The position numbers were made by a program, and so were the translations under genes. From Chionoecetes opilio (lineage: Eukaryota; Arthropoda; Malacostraca; Decapoda; Majidae): a DNA stretch of 64,000 nucleotides. Below are positions 1-11,651 of the stretch, piece after piece. The notes under the pieces are model-generated. The model did no database searches, had not been told where the DNA came from, and saw only the letters and a list, made by a program, of their open reading frames with translations. The stretch lies in the NCBI GenBank assembly GCA_016584305.1, contig JACEEZ010022664.1, forward strand, positions 97,591-161,590. Reading direction: 5' to 3'. Position 1 is the first letter of the stretch, and every line of letters starts with the position of its first letter.

Positions 1-215
1 GCAAAACTGTGTGCGTGTGTATGTGTGTTTCCCTCTTGTGTCAGTCTATCTGTCTTTTCGCTATCTTCCTTCTATTGCAAAACTGTGTGCGTGTGTATGT
101 GTGTTTCCCTCTTGTGTCAGTCTATCTGTCTTTTCGCTATTTTGCTTCTATTGCAAAACTGTGTGCGTGTGTATGTGTGTTTCCCTCTTGTGTCAGTCTA
201 TCTGTCTATGTGTCA
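1..215. repeat. 76-bp tandem repeat, about 2.7 copies
   Basis: The block starting gcaaaactgtgtgcgtgtg and ending in ttcctctattgc-like sequence repeats with a period of about 76 bases and is cut by the window edge. Open frames across it only reflect the period. Bases 216-556 hold no recognisable feature. Confidence 0.85.
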
Positions 216-556
216 GAATGTGTCTTTTTTATCAGTTTGTCCTTATAGTGGCGAGGAAAAGAACAAAGCAAAGTATAACTAATTACCTACTGTAAATTCG
301 TGAAAAAATATTGAATGTTTCCGAAAGCTACAGGAAAGCTCATTTTGAACACTTACTAACATAACTTATCTACCTACCTTTTAAGCCATCTGTATGATTA
401 ACAACTGTTTAATGAAATATAAAAATAATAATAATAAAGTCTTAGAGTAACATAATGACACTAAGAGGTGAGTGTTACTTTCTGAGGCTAAAAGGAGCGT
501 TCAAAAAAAGTTATAGAAGTGTATTACGAGATAAGCCTCTGTATATTATGTTTTTT

Positions 557-990
557 TGGATCACCTGAAGATCCGTCACCCCAGAATGTCCACCAGAAGA
601 TCCGTCACCCCAGAATGTCCACCTGAAGATCCGTCACCCCAGAATGTCCACCTGAAGATCCGTCACCCCAGAATGTCCACCTGAAGATCCGTCACCCCAG
701 AATGTCCACCTGAAGATCCGTCACTCCAGAATGTCCACCTGAAGATCCGTCACCCCAGAATGTCCACCTGAAGATCCGTCACCCCAGAATGTCCACCTGA
801 AGATCCGTCACCCCAGAATGTTCACCTGAAGATCCGTCACCCCAGAATGTCCACCTGAAGATCCGTCACCCCAGAATGTTCACCTGAAGATCCGTCACCC
901 CAGAATGTCCACCTGAAGATCCGTCACCCCAGAATGTCCACCTGAAGATCCGTCACCAGGATTTTCCACCTGAAGATCCGTCACCCCAGC
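557..990. repeat. 29-bp minisatellite, about 15 copies
   Basis: The unit reads CCACCTGAAGATCCGTCACC followed by CCAGAATGT and is nearly perfect, with occasional T for C changes. The last copies degrade (aggattttcc). Bases 991-1260 are A/T-rich with no recognised gene. The same unit recurs as an inverted pair at 1770-1856. Confidence 0.95.
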
Positions 991-1261
991 CCACAGTGAA
1001 TGTAATTTATAAAATTAGGATAACAAATATATTCCTTTGTGTTATGCATCTTCGAGAAATTCATCTTCTGAAATTCGAGAACAGGCAAAAAAAAGATCCA
1101 ATTCATATAGACTTAGTGGATTTGTATACTTCAGGCAGTCTTTTGTTTGGCATTTCCACAGAAAACCATCCTTCAATCTGGAGTATTTTGTCCAATTCAT
1201 CCAGTTATCACAATTATCACACATAACTTCACGCTTTAAAAGTCAGTTTGTGTAACCCACG

Positions 1262-1573
1262 AATAACCTTGGGAATCATCCACAAACAGTGGTAGGACGC
1301 TTAGTGGAATCATCCACACAACAGTGTAGGACGCTTAGTGGAATCATCACACACAGTGTAGGACGCTTAGTGGAATCATCACACAAACAGTGGTAGGACG
1401 CTTAGTGGAATCATCACACAACAGTGGTAGGACGCTTAGTGGAATCATCACACAACAGTGGTAGGACGCTTAGTGGAATCATCACACAACAGTGGTAGGA
1501 CGCTTAGTGGAATCATCACACAACAGTGGTAGGACGCTTAGTGGAATCATCACACAACAGTGGTAGGACGCTA
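1262..1573. repeat. Minisatellite of about 34 bp, about 9-10 copies
   Basis: The unit contains GTGGAATCATCACACAACAG and then TGGTAGGACGCTTA. Early units vary in length and the last six are almost identical, which suggests recent expansion at the right end. Bases 1575-1768 hold nothing recognisable. Confidence 0.93.
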
Positions 1574-1769
1574 TAGTTTGGAAGGTATTGCGTGCCAGGG
1601 TCCACTGACTCCTATGACTATTTTTTTGTAGCCCACTTACTTTTATATAGTCCTCCTACTTGACTGAAGGGTCCTGACTCCTCCCTTTTACCCATTTGAC
1701 CTGACCTCACTTGGAAGTTGAAGTCAGGACAGGTCTTGACCTGTCCTGAATTGTCACCCCAGGTGTTTG

Positions 1770-1856
1770 TTGCCACCTGAAGAACCGTCACCCCAGGATA
1801 TCCCACCTGAAGATCCGTCACCCTGCCAAACTCTGGGGTGACGGATCTTCAGGTGG
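1770..1856. repeat. Inverted pair of the 29-bp minisatellite unit (hairpin)
   Basis: Direct units at 1770-1825 (CCACCTGAAGATCCGTCACC) are followed, after a spacer of about 11 bases, by the reverse complement GGTGACGGATCTTCAGGTGG. Together they form a stem of about 21 bp. Confidence 0.85.
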
Positions 1857-1857
1857 T

Positions 1858-1917
1858 CCGTTTTTTTATTTTTCGTATGCCTTCGGGTGAAAATACAATT
1901 ATTATTATTATTATTAC
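1858..1917 (+). mobile_element. 3' end of a dispersed retroelement with an (ATT)n tail
   Basis: The signature TCGTATGCCTTCGGGTGAAAA is followed by (ATT)n. Related ends occur at about 4930-5028, 5285-5442, 12738-12846 (reverse) and 37905-38013. The shared 3' end plus a 3-bp-repeat tail suggests a SINE or LINE tail; the parent family is not identified. Confidence 0.6.
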
Positions 1918-2147
1918 TTTTTAGGTGGTAATGATAAACCTGAGGGAAATGTCTTCACGATCAAAGAGGAAATATGAAAATTGCGCAGAAAGAAATGTTT
2001 ATATTCTAAAATCAATAGTACGTAACTGGATTAGTGAATGAATCAATAAATATGACAGGTTGGTTGGTGAGATTTATGGAAGTGATTTGAAAGAGAGAGC
2101 GGAATTACTGATTATCTTGAATCTGGGAATTGCCTTGGGAATAGTGG

Positions 2148-2149
<2 letters not shown>

Positions 2150-2195
<46 letters not shown>
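2150..2195. repeat. (GA)n microsatellite
   Basis: Pure GA dinucleotide run. The sequence around it (1918-2430) has no recognised gene. Confidence 0.95.
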
Positions 2196-2196
<1 letters not shown>

Positions 2197-2434
2197 GCAG
2201 GCCTACATAAATATGAGTATTTCTAACCACATTAATAATTGTACTACGAAATAAACATCAAATATTTTCAACAACACAACAATTACAACTCGTCGTTTAT
2301 CTAATAACATTTACAACAATTATCACCAACACGCCACACAATATTCCTCACAATACACTACAAACTTTGAGAAAAAAAAAATACATATAAGAACGTTATA
2401 TCATTACGAAGACGAATTAATTTAACGTCCTTTG

Positions 2435-2850
2435 TGTCGCTCTGAAGGAGGAAGAAGAGAGGAAGGTGGTGGTGGTGGCGGAGGGACCAAGGAAGGAGAG
2501 GAGGGAAGAGAGGGAACTAGACAGCCCCTCCCTCACCCCTCTCTCCCTCCCTGCCTCCCCCACCACACCCTGGGGCGGAGGGGAGCGGTGAGTGAGAGTC
2601 AATCCCTGTACCCCCGGAGGAGAGGCAGGGACGTGGGGACTGGGGAGAGGCGGGGAGGAAGGGATGAAAAGGAGACAGGACAGGAGGGTGGAATGGAGGA
2701 GGAAAGGAGAGGGGGGGGGGAGGGGGAGGGAGAGGGGGGAAAGGAGAGAGGGGGGGGGGAGAGAGAGGAGGGGATGGAGGGAGGCTGAGAGGGAAGAGGT
2801 TGGTTACTTTGCTAGAGGTGTAATTATCATGAAGGAGGAGAGGAGGAGGA
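2435..2850. repeat. Purine-rich low-complexity tract
   Basis: A GGA/GAG-rich stretch with a short pyrimidine-rich island at 2525-2570. Open frames here encode only Gly/Arg/Glu-rich low-complexity sequence and are not credible genes. Confidence 0.8.
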
Positions 2851-3079
2851 GGAGGTCATCTGATCAGCATAACAACATACTTTGCTAACAGGCGTTTTGA
2901 ACAATGTTTAAAATGGTCGTTTAAATAAATAGCAAAAACAATCAAAACTAAAGAGCAATAATATTATACGTATTGAATGATTAAAACACACACACATACA
3001 CACACACGATTTTTTCTCAACGTATAGTAATGCAAACTTTGATTTCAGTACGGGGTGTGAAGCTGAGATTTACTTTATC

Positions 3080-3081
<2 letters not shown>

Positions 3082-3161
<80 letters not shown>
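3082..3161. repeat. (GA)n microsatellite
   Basis: Perfect GA run of about 80 bases. A (CA)n run follows at 3268-3296. Confidence 0.95.
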
Positions 3162-3162
<1 letters not shown>

Positions 3163-3267
3163 TCGTGGCGAGCGATATTCGGCCACTATGGAGCCAAAGC
3201 TGAGACGGTGATCATAAATTACAAGTCGGGTTGTCTGCCGCGTTGGTCCCAGGAAAGGTTAGCCGTC

Positions 3268-3299
<32 letters not shown>

Positions 3300-3534
3300 G
3301 GAGGAAATACTGTCCTCTAGTCTGGTTCCTAATCCTCACATAATGTTTCTCTCCTCCTAGCTCTTTCTTCCCATCATTCCCCCTCTCCTATCCTGTCCCT
3401 CTCACTCCCCTTACCTGTACCCTCTCACCTCTCCCGCCCTCTCCCTGGCAGTTACGCTCCCTCCTTTCCCCTTCTTACCATCCACATCAGGACCACATAC
3501 CCTCAACCTTCATCCACCCCAATATATCTACCCC

Positions 3535-3815
3535 TACCAAGCATGTTATACCCCTACCCACCTATCCCCAACACCTGAACTGTACCAACCTCCTACTCCC
3601 CCCCCCCCATTAACCCATCCCTAGCCCCTCCTAACACCTGTATTCCCCATCCCAACCCTCCCCTACCCCCTCCTGAGCATGTTTTCCCCCTACCCATCCA
3701 TCCCCAACACCTGTACTGTACCTACGTCCTACCCCCCTACCCCCCCCCCATTAACCCATCCCTAGTCCCCCCTAACACCTGTATTCCCCATCCCAACCCT
3801 CCCCTACCCCCTCCT
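3535..3815. repeat. Two tandem copies of a C-rich block of about 140 bp
   Basis: Two diverged copies share GCATGTT, CCCAACACCTG, a poly-C run, CATTAACCCATCCCTAG and CACCTGTATTCCCCATCCCA. They lie in a pyrimidine-rich region (3345-3830) with no gene recognised. Confidence 0.8.
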
Positions 3816-3957
3816 GGAGTCCTGGTTCCTGCTGCCCCCAACCCAACAATGCGGCCGGTGTTGAGAGCTTCTGGGGCCCGACACCTGACCGCCAGGTAGG
3901 ATGCCCGCTTCACCTGGCCACACCGCCGCTACACAATGCCCGGGCACGAGTGATGGA

Positions 3958-3959
<2 letters not shown>

Positions 3960-3991
<32 letters not shown>
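3960..3991. repeat. (GT)n microsatellite
   Basis: GT dinucleotide run. The His/Thr frame on the other strand is its translation. Confidence 0.93.
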
Positions 3992-4266
3992 TGTGATGGT
4001 TTCTATGATAGCGAAAACATACAAAACTGGTAACGCTCATAAATACACGTAATAATAATAAGCGTAATTTACAAGTACACGCAAGCCTAATCAAACCAAA
4101 CGAAATATACGCGAACCTGATCAAAGCAAACATAAAATATAACCAAGCCAAAAAATATGTAATGTATGATTGCATGATAAACTACAACTATAAATTTATT
4201 CTTAAGAAACACTTTCACCTGCAGTAGTAAGTGTATGAAAAGCGTAGGGGTAGTGGCATGTATGGG

Positions 4267-4397
<131 letters not shown>

Positions 4398-4929
4398 ACG
4401 TAGCCAAGAAACCTCAATAGGCCCGCTGTTACGTCATCTACGAGACTTTGTTTGAATGGAGCTGTAATATTGTTTTCAGTAGTTACTATGTGTTCTGAAT
4501 ATACTCTGTTCTTTCTATGTTCTCTTACTGTCTTCTTTATAGGGACTGGCAGCTTTTTGTTACTTTGTTTTGTCCTTGGCCAGTCCTTTGAGATGTGAAA
4601 AAAAATGTAGGAAAGAAATGTAGGAAAAAAGTAATATGGAAATGATGTCTTGGAAGGTAAAATACAATAACCTAAATTTTTATCTTGATACTTTCTTATT
4701 TTCTTACTATTGCTTTATGGTAGTGCGATGGTTTTCTCCCGCTACCACTGAGCTCTATAATATGAACTATGAGCTCTATATGTTATTATAGAGCTCAGTG
4801 CCCGCTACGCAAGGATACGCCACTCTGCTGATTCTACCATGGAGCTATAATAAGATATAATACCTCCATGGATTCTACATTATCATTACTATCATCACTT
4901 TAACATTATTATTTTTATTTTTTTTGCTC

Positions 4930-5028
4930 TAGTACTTAAGTTAACTCCTTGTCTTGTTGTTGTTGCTTTTTTTTGTCTGTATGCCTCCGGGCGATAGCAA
5001 AATCATTATTATTATTATTATTATTACC
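4930..5028 (+). mobile_element. 3' end of a dispersed retroelement with an (ATT)n tail
   Basis: It carries GTATGCCTCCGGGCGATAGC followed by (ATT)n. The preceding block (TTGCTCTAGTACTTAAGTTA) recurs in reverse inside aprataxin intron 2 at about 12780-12846, so the shared element is at least 90 bp. Confidence 0.65.
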
Positions 5029-5284
5029 CTTCTCCATTTCCTATTAGATGTTACAGTAATTGGTTTACTATTATCATTTGTATAGGTACTAATTATAATG
5101 CCCTGACTTTTCCTGCATTACCTTGCTACAATAGGTAAGTACTAAGATAATTGTTGTCATGTGAATTATATATTAATATTGTTACTGTATCATTATCATC
5201 ATAAATATATGTCCTGTCTGAATGAAATAAAGACAACATTATTATTACTATTATAACTAGTATCAATATATTTATTTTATTTTA

Positions 5285-5382
5285 TTTTATTTGCTTTAGT
5301 ACTTCATTTCATTTCCACATGCATGTATATTATGCTGTTTACTTTTTTTCCTGTATGCCATCGGGTGAGAATAAGGTTGTTG

Positions 5383-5437
<55 letters not shown>

Positions 5438-5442
5438 CATCA
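5285..5442 (+). mobile_element. Retroelement 3' end with a long (TTA)n tail
   Basis: TGTATGCCATCGGGTGAGAA is followed by (TTG)n and about 55 bases of (TTA)n. This is the same family as the ends at 1858, 4930 and 37905. Confidence 0.6.
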
Positions 5443-5504
5443 TTGCAACTATTGTCACTACTATCATTATAATCTTAAATGGGGGTATAGCAGTAGTAGC
5501 AGAG

Positions 5505-5620
5505 TAGGGAAAGATAAGGAAAGCAGAGGTAGGTAGGAAAGGCAGGGTAGCAGAGGTAGGTAGCAGGCAGGGGTAGGGAAAGATAAGGAAAGCAGAGGTA
5601 GGTAGCAGAGGTAGGGGAAC
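5505..5620. repeat. Short purine-rich tandem repeats (GCAGAGGTAGGTAG)
   Basis: Irregular copies of GCAGAGGTAGGTAG and GGGAAAGATAAGGAAA, alternating over about 115 bases. Confidence 0.75.
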
Positions 5621-5681
5621 AAAATACAATAAGAGGAAGAGCTAAAATAGTGTGTATGTGTGTGTGTGTGGATTGTATGCA

Positions 5682-5686
<5 letters not shown>

Positions 5687-5754
<68 letters not shown>
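5687..5754. repeat. (GT)n microsatellite
   Basis: Perfect GT run of about 68 bases. Confidence 0.96.
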
Positions 5755-5756
<2 letters not shown>

Positions 5757-5999
5757 CCTTTCTCTTTCTCGTGAACGTGCAGGTGCTACATCCACACAGC
5801 TCAGTAGCGACGTCGTACCGTGACCAACACTAAAGACACTTTCACCGGATATATAAATGCTTCATCAATCAGTAGATGGAGCCTGGAGGGGCGGGGCGGT
5901 TCGTAAAGGTGACGATTACGCTGACTTAAGCTTGGTCTTGCTTGGTCTTGAACGCGTCTATATCAACCCTTTTCAACACAGCAGGGTCTATTTAACACT

Positions 6000-6350
6000 A
6001 CATATGAGTAATTCTTATAAGTAACCAAGAATGAAGATAAGTAGAAGAGAATGAAAAATATAGAAAATGTAAGAAACACACAGAAATAAAACTAACAAGA
6101 ATTTGGAATGAAGACAGAAACACAATGTTGAAATAAGAAAAAAGAAATACGTATGAGTAATTCTTATAAGTAGCCGAGAATGAAGAGATGGACGCGAGGA
6201 AACTGATAGATTTTGTGCTTAGGCTTTCATCCTCACCTGCCTGAGAGACGTGGGGATGAGGTGGGTTTATACTAAGGATAATATACAAAGTGTCTATATA
6301 CTATCCTAGGTTTATACAGCTATCCCAGCCTGCGTATCTTCCTCATGGGG
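6000..6350. repeat. Diverged local duplications, no gene seen
   Basis: The phrase GAGTAATTCTTATAAGTA occurs at about 6006 and 6153. A block ending TGGAATGAAGACAGAAACAC followed by AATGTTGAAATA occurs at about 6100-6135 and again at 6822-6852, so it flanks the fold-back element at 6355-6572. Confidence 0.6.
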
Positions 6351-6354
6351 TGCA

Positions 6355-6572
6355 GTCATTTCGTACACAAGTTGTTTCGTACACCAGTAGATTCGTACAC
6401 CAAAAAATTGTTTCGTAGTCTATATGAAACCATAGTCGTTTCGTACACTCAGCTCAGAGTTGAACTTTATTACTAGAGTTACGAATCGACACCAGGTATG
6501 TACAAAAAAACTCAAAATCTGTGTACGAAACGACTAACAAAACCTGGGTACGAAACAACTTGTGTACGAAAC
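6355..6572. mobile_element. Fold-back / inverted-repeat element of about 215 bp
   Basis: The left end TTTCGTACACAAGTTGTTTC is answered on the right by the complementary GAAACAACTTGTGTACGAAA. Extra internal copies of TTTCGTACAC lie between them. The arrangement fits a fold-back MITE; the superfamily is not assigned. Confidence 0.7.
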
Positions 6573-7129
6573 TCCCTGTAACCTCCCTCATTGCCTCACC
6601 CTGTCTGTCCCTCCTTCTCCGCCGCGATTTGTGTGCTAAGACTTGCCACTGTCTTGTCCATGTGAGGGAATGTTGCTGCCATGCCCTGAGTATTAAAAAA
6701 CGGTGTGAGGGAACTGCGTGATGAAGACTAGTGAATGGACAGGAAAAACAAGGAGAAAAATAATGAAAAATATAAGAACATGTCAGAAAAAAAAAGACCG
6801 AAATAAAACTAATAAGAAATTGGAATGAAGACAGAAACACAATGTTGAAATATATAACAAACATGTCACGTCAATATTCAGTCTGAAACTAATCTTTCCT
6901 CAACATACTTTTAGTCAGTAAAGACCTTCATTATAAAACACACGCACGCACACTCAAATCAATATGTCTCAAGGCCATTCGTTAGCTGGATCTCTCGTTC
7001 CCACCAAGATAACATCCTTTACATGCTCACTACCTGTCTGAGTTATTATTAGGACCAGGAATTCTGCGTCAGTAAGGGTCTCACAAAGCTGCCCTGCCCA
7101 CGCCAACATGCCGTGATGCTCGTAGTCAA

Positions 7130-7418
7130 CATTCCAAGGCCTAGCTTAAAACCTTTCCCAACATTCAACATTCCAAGGGCTAGCTTAAAACCTTTCCCAA
7201 CATTCAACATTCCAAGGGCTAGCTTAAAACCTTTCCCAACATTCAACATTCCAAGGGCTAGCTAAAAACCTTTCCCAACATTCAACATTCCAAGGGCTAG
7301 CTAAAAACCTTTCCCAACATTCAACATTCCAAGGGCTAGCTAAAACCTTTCCCAACATTCAACATTCCAAGGGCTAGCTTAAAACCTTTCCCAACATTCA
7401 ACATTCCAAGGCCTAGCT
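7130..7418. repeat. 39-bp minisatellite, about 7.5 copies
   Basis: The unit is CATTCCAAGGGCTAGCTTAA plus AACCTTTCCCAACATTCAA. The 66-residue reverse frame across it is only the period (39 = 3 x 13). Confidence 0.95.
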
Positions 7419-7439
7419 AACCTTTCCTAAAGTTTAACG

Positions 7440-10157
7440 AAAAAAACTCAACTACCAGGAGAAAGCTTTCGAAAATACTGTGCAGCGAAATTAACGCTTT
7501 TTATCTAAGTATTGCAGAGGAGCCAAGGTATTTCACTGCCTGGTTACCTGAGCCTTCCAAGCTGTTCAAACCATTGCACAGTTAAAGTAATTGTAATATA
7601 CAGGTAACTTCCATATTTTCTTATGTTCTTATGTTCTAATTGTCGAGTCAACTTAATCAACAAGATCATATAGTTAAATATACATATATAAATTCAAAGT
7701 CCTCAGTAAATCCTTGTCCTTCCTGCTCAAGACAGGGAATAAAAGTTCTCCAAAGTTTCGTCCTCTAAACCCCGCCGCCCCACGGAGATGAATTATTCCA
7801 TCAACGGTAACAAAAATATACACAACACTTTACTGGGAAGTAATGTTGCCAAGGAAGATACTACGTGACGGGGGAAATGCTTCAAAGAATATTACCGCCA
7901 TATTATTTTCTGACAAGTGAATAAATCAGAACTTTCATCGCCGTATATCTAACGCAACTGGTTTCGAAATATGGTACTGCTGCTGCATCATGATTTTTCC
8001 CGGCTGGTATCGATGGAGTAAGAGCTTGTGTGGAGTGAGGGTTGCACTACCTAACAATATAACACGATCAGGATAAATATAGAACAAGTTATCAACATTA
8101 TTTCCATGCAAAAACCAGTTGGCGTTTAATAAAGGCTGTGTAGGTATTAGACCTTTCCGCTTCACGACCTCAACTTTAACAGACAGCCAAACACTAGTGC
8201 AACAATCAAATAAACCCCTCCGCTCCTCTCTCCCCACACACTTCATCCTATTTATTAAGGCCAAAGAATTTCCTGCCAGTCCGAGATCATAGAATACTTA
8301 AATCAATAATTTACCTAATAGATTACAATAACTGGAAAATTCGCGCAATATTTTTCTCATCTCCATCACCAGTTATTTGTATTTATATTTTTAAAACTCA
8401 GGTGAGGAACAGGTGAGCCTTGGCTGCCCCGTACCCACCACACCTGTGCGGCCCACACAGGCAGGACTGACCTAATTGCGCAGGCTGGCAAGTTACGGTA
8501 CCAAGAATTATTTCCTAGTCGGGAAGCACCTGTGTATGTGTAAGCCATGCTGATGAGTGTGTGAGCCACCTGTGCCTGGCTGGTCATGCAAAACACTTCC
8601 ACAGAGCACATGGCAGGTCACCTCCTTTGTTGCCAGCCTCCCCGCCTCCCCTTGGCATCCCAGGCCCCCACCAGGTGATAATTATACAAGCAGGGGCATC
8701 TTACCTTGACATCCAAGCAGGAAAGGTGTTCGGAGGTGATCTACGGAAGCATCAAATTCAACTTTCTGTCATATCCACACCGCGACCGCTTGGCATAATT
8801 TTCTCCATTTCTTAACGATCGGGATCCCGTAAGGCGGAGAACTCCCACGTGAGGCCAACTAAAGAGGAGCCTCCCGTGCCTTCGTCACACCGCACTGCAG
8901 GTGTTTAAGTTTCTATTTCCTTCCAGCCAAAGGCTAAAATACTGTTCTGTACTATTACAAGTTGGAACACGGGCTAGTCAGCCTTTCTTCAGCCACACTC
9001 GCTCCTCCCTAAGTAATATTTCTCACTTAGTTTCAAATAGACAATCACTCACTCCGTAGCATCTGCACGGCTTTAACTTTTATCTCAAGTAGATTCCGTT
9101 TCAAAATACTGTATTCCAAGCAGTATTATAGGCTATTTTTTACGAGATTCGGCTCGAAGATACCTCCGCGACGGCCATTTTACTACCACTGGAACTGAAA
9201 GTCGCCGAACACCGTCCTAGATCCACGGCAGCTGCCAGACACAGCCAGATAAGGCAAGGGTGCATCCGTAGCAAGATAATGGATGCATATATTTCATTAT
9301 ATATGTGGACGAGCATGTATTGAAACTTTTTAATTGCAGCTAGAGTACTAAATTGCCAAAATGAAATGGATTGGTTGATAACAAAATACATAAATTTCTC
9401 GTGCCGTCATCAATTCCCAAGTGGGGGACGAGGAACTGGGGAGAAGGGAAGGAGCGAGGGGTGACTTACTGAAAAATAATCCCTTTACTTTATCTCCGTA
9501 TATACAAGACTTGAATATACGCAATACTAGATCAAACGGCATATGTCACCATGATCATAGCATACTTCTCCCCCTGAGTAACAAGTGAACAGCAAGAAAC
9601 ACTATCAGCCCTTCACTAGAAGGTAACAGTATTTCCACAGTGAGTATTTCATAAGAATTCATCCGCACGTATTTCCATTTTTAACTTTAATCTGACTTTC
9701 CAGGGAAAACTTGTATTTATCGTATTTCCCCGGAGGAGGAGGACGCCTTACGACTACGTATGAGCTGAGGCGGGATCTTTAATGCTTATAATAAATTGTC
9801 GTCACACGGACAAGCTCGGACTACGATATCCCTTGCTCGCCCTCCAGGCGTAAGGTTATCCCTCACTGAAATCTTGCTTTCCTGCCTTTTAATAATACAT
9901 GTTGGCAGTGTCATATTAGTAATTACTTTTTCCTGGGAAAGCACGTCATGTGAGTGTGTCTCGAGGACAGTCTGCCTTGGGGTCAGCGTGACTGAGAATG
10001 AGGCCGGCAACTACCGAGTCCTTGGCAGGCTTGGCTGTGGCGGCGGCCAGACTCGCGGCCTGTGGTGGCTGTCGCATAATGGCCCAGCTGAGGCATATTT
10101 ACCCACGCACTTGTTCCAGACTCTAGTTTCACTTTTATCAAGAGTCGCCGCGAGGTG

Positions 10158-10192
<35 letters not shown>

Positions 10193-10860
10193 ACAAGTAC
10201 ACAATCGAAGTACTGTAAAAACCAGCGGGTCAGTTTGAGGAATACATCCTTTCTCGTTGACTTTACATCACGATCAGCTATACTTATCAAGCAGCGACTG
10301 TCTTTTTAGCACTGACTTTATGTAATATCATAGAGATTAATATACATACATTAAAGTAAGGGTAAGTTGAAGCATGAATTATATCTGTGTACCTACAAGA
10401 TAAACTGAAAAACTTATATTTTCACGCATGATAAATTTCTTTAAAAAAGTTATCGGGTAAATCATCACAATATTTATGATACAAAAGTTAGCACAATCTC
10501 ACAACCTGCCAGACACGCACTGGACAGACACAACCTTGATCCCCCTTTTATTCGCATCCTATCCATACATTTGTCTTTAGTCTTGATTTAAAACTATTGA
10601 CACTGCACTACCTGATAAAACTACATGTCGCTAATACTGTATAGGGAAAACTATGACGTAAAACATAATACTCACGGATATTGAATAATTTGATACGATA
10701 TTTTTTCGCACACAACTATATTATTAAGTACCTGGTAGCCCTTCCGCTTATGACTAAACAAAACTGACAGTGTTTCTTCCGATTCACTAACAACACAGCT
10801 GATGTCAACACACACACACACACACAACACACACACACACACACATACACAAATCAAATA
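7440..10860. other. Intergenic stretch with no recognised gene
   Basis: I found no family I recognise in any frame. The open frames are short and lack convincing splice partners. It contains a LINE-tail-like TTCTTATGTTCTTATG at 7618-7634, a (CT)n run at 10162-10190 and a (CA)n run at 10808-10846. A fast-evolving or noncoding gene cannot be excluded. Confidence 0.5.
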
Positions 10861-10867
10861 AAAACAT

Positions 10868-11092
10868 GGATAGGACAAGAGGTAACGGATTCAAACTTGA
10901 TACATGTAAATAAAAAGAATAAAAAAATAAAAAAAAATTACAAATGCTTACGGTAGGGTAGCCTAGTACTACCGGTAGATGATTGGAATAGACTCGGTTA
11001 TCTACAGGTATTTAGTGCAAAGACGAGACTTTTACAAGACTTAACAAATATATGGATAGGGATGAGTGGTGGATGTAGGTATGTATGTATGT
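10868..11092 (+). mobile_element. Old, degenerate copy of the TTCTTATG-tailed LINE 3' end
   Basis: Scattered matches to the dispersed LINE end are present: GTAACGGATTCAAACTTG, GATGATTGGAATAGACTC, TTTAGTGCAAAG, ATGGATAGGGATGAG and TGGTGGATGTAGGTATG. It is more diverged than the copies inside NRDC. Confidence 0.6.
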
Positions 11093-11394
11093 CTGTACAG
11101 TACGAGTACAGGAACTATAGGAAATAAATGCACAGTGATTAAATTTATTCACATGCATCATGCATGCTTTCCTATTAGAAAAAAATAAACAAGCAGCGTT
11201 ACAGCGTACGTGACTATGTAACAACAAAGAGAAGTATGGATACACTACCTAAGTAATTATATATATATATATATATATATATCATATCATAAATCATGAC
11301 AAATACATCGCTCAGCATTTCATTAAGTAAAAAAAAGAAAAAGAAAAAACTGCCGGACAAAGCAGAGCCTCGCGTGAGTGTAGTAGGATAAATA

Positions 11395-11640
11395 AATGAT
11401 GCGGAAGGAAGTATGGGAGGGAGGGTGAGAGAGGCAGGCAAGAGGACACAGAAGGGAGAGGTGGTGAAATGGGAGAAGGAAGGGAGGGAGGATAGAGGCG
11501 GGAGAAGTAATGGTTAGGTAGGCGAGTGAAGGGGGGTGAACTAGGCGAGGGAGGGAGGAAAGGGAGGACAGCGTGGGGGAGTAATGGTGAGGTAGGCGAG
11601 GGAGGGACGGAAGGGGGGACAGCGTGGGGGAGTCTCCATG
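11395..11640. promoter_or_regulatory. Purine-rich region just upstream of aprataxin
   Basis: Repeated GGGAGG/GCGAGGGAGG motifs and two copies of a segment of about 50 bases (GTGGGGGAGT at about 11573 and 11623) precede the APTX start. It probably contains the promoter and 5'UTR. No TATA box is evident, so the assignment rests on position alone. Confidence 0.4.
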
Positions 11641-11651
11641 GAGATGGCAAG

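Noticed and set aside
7935..8264. 109-residue minus-strand frame
   Set aside because: No recognisable domain and no neighbouring exons; kept only as unassigned intergenic sequence.
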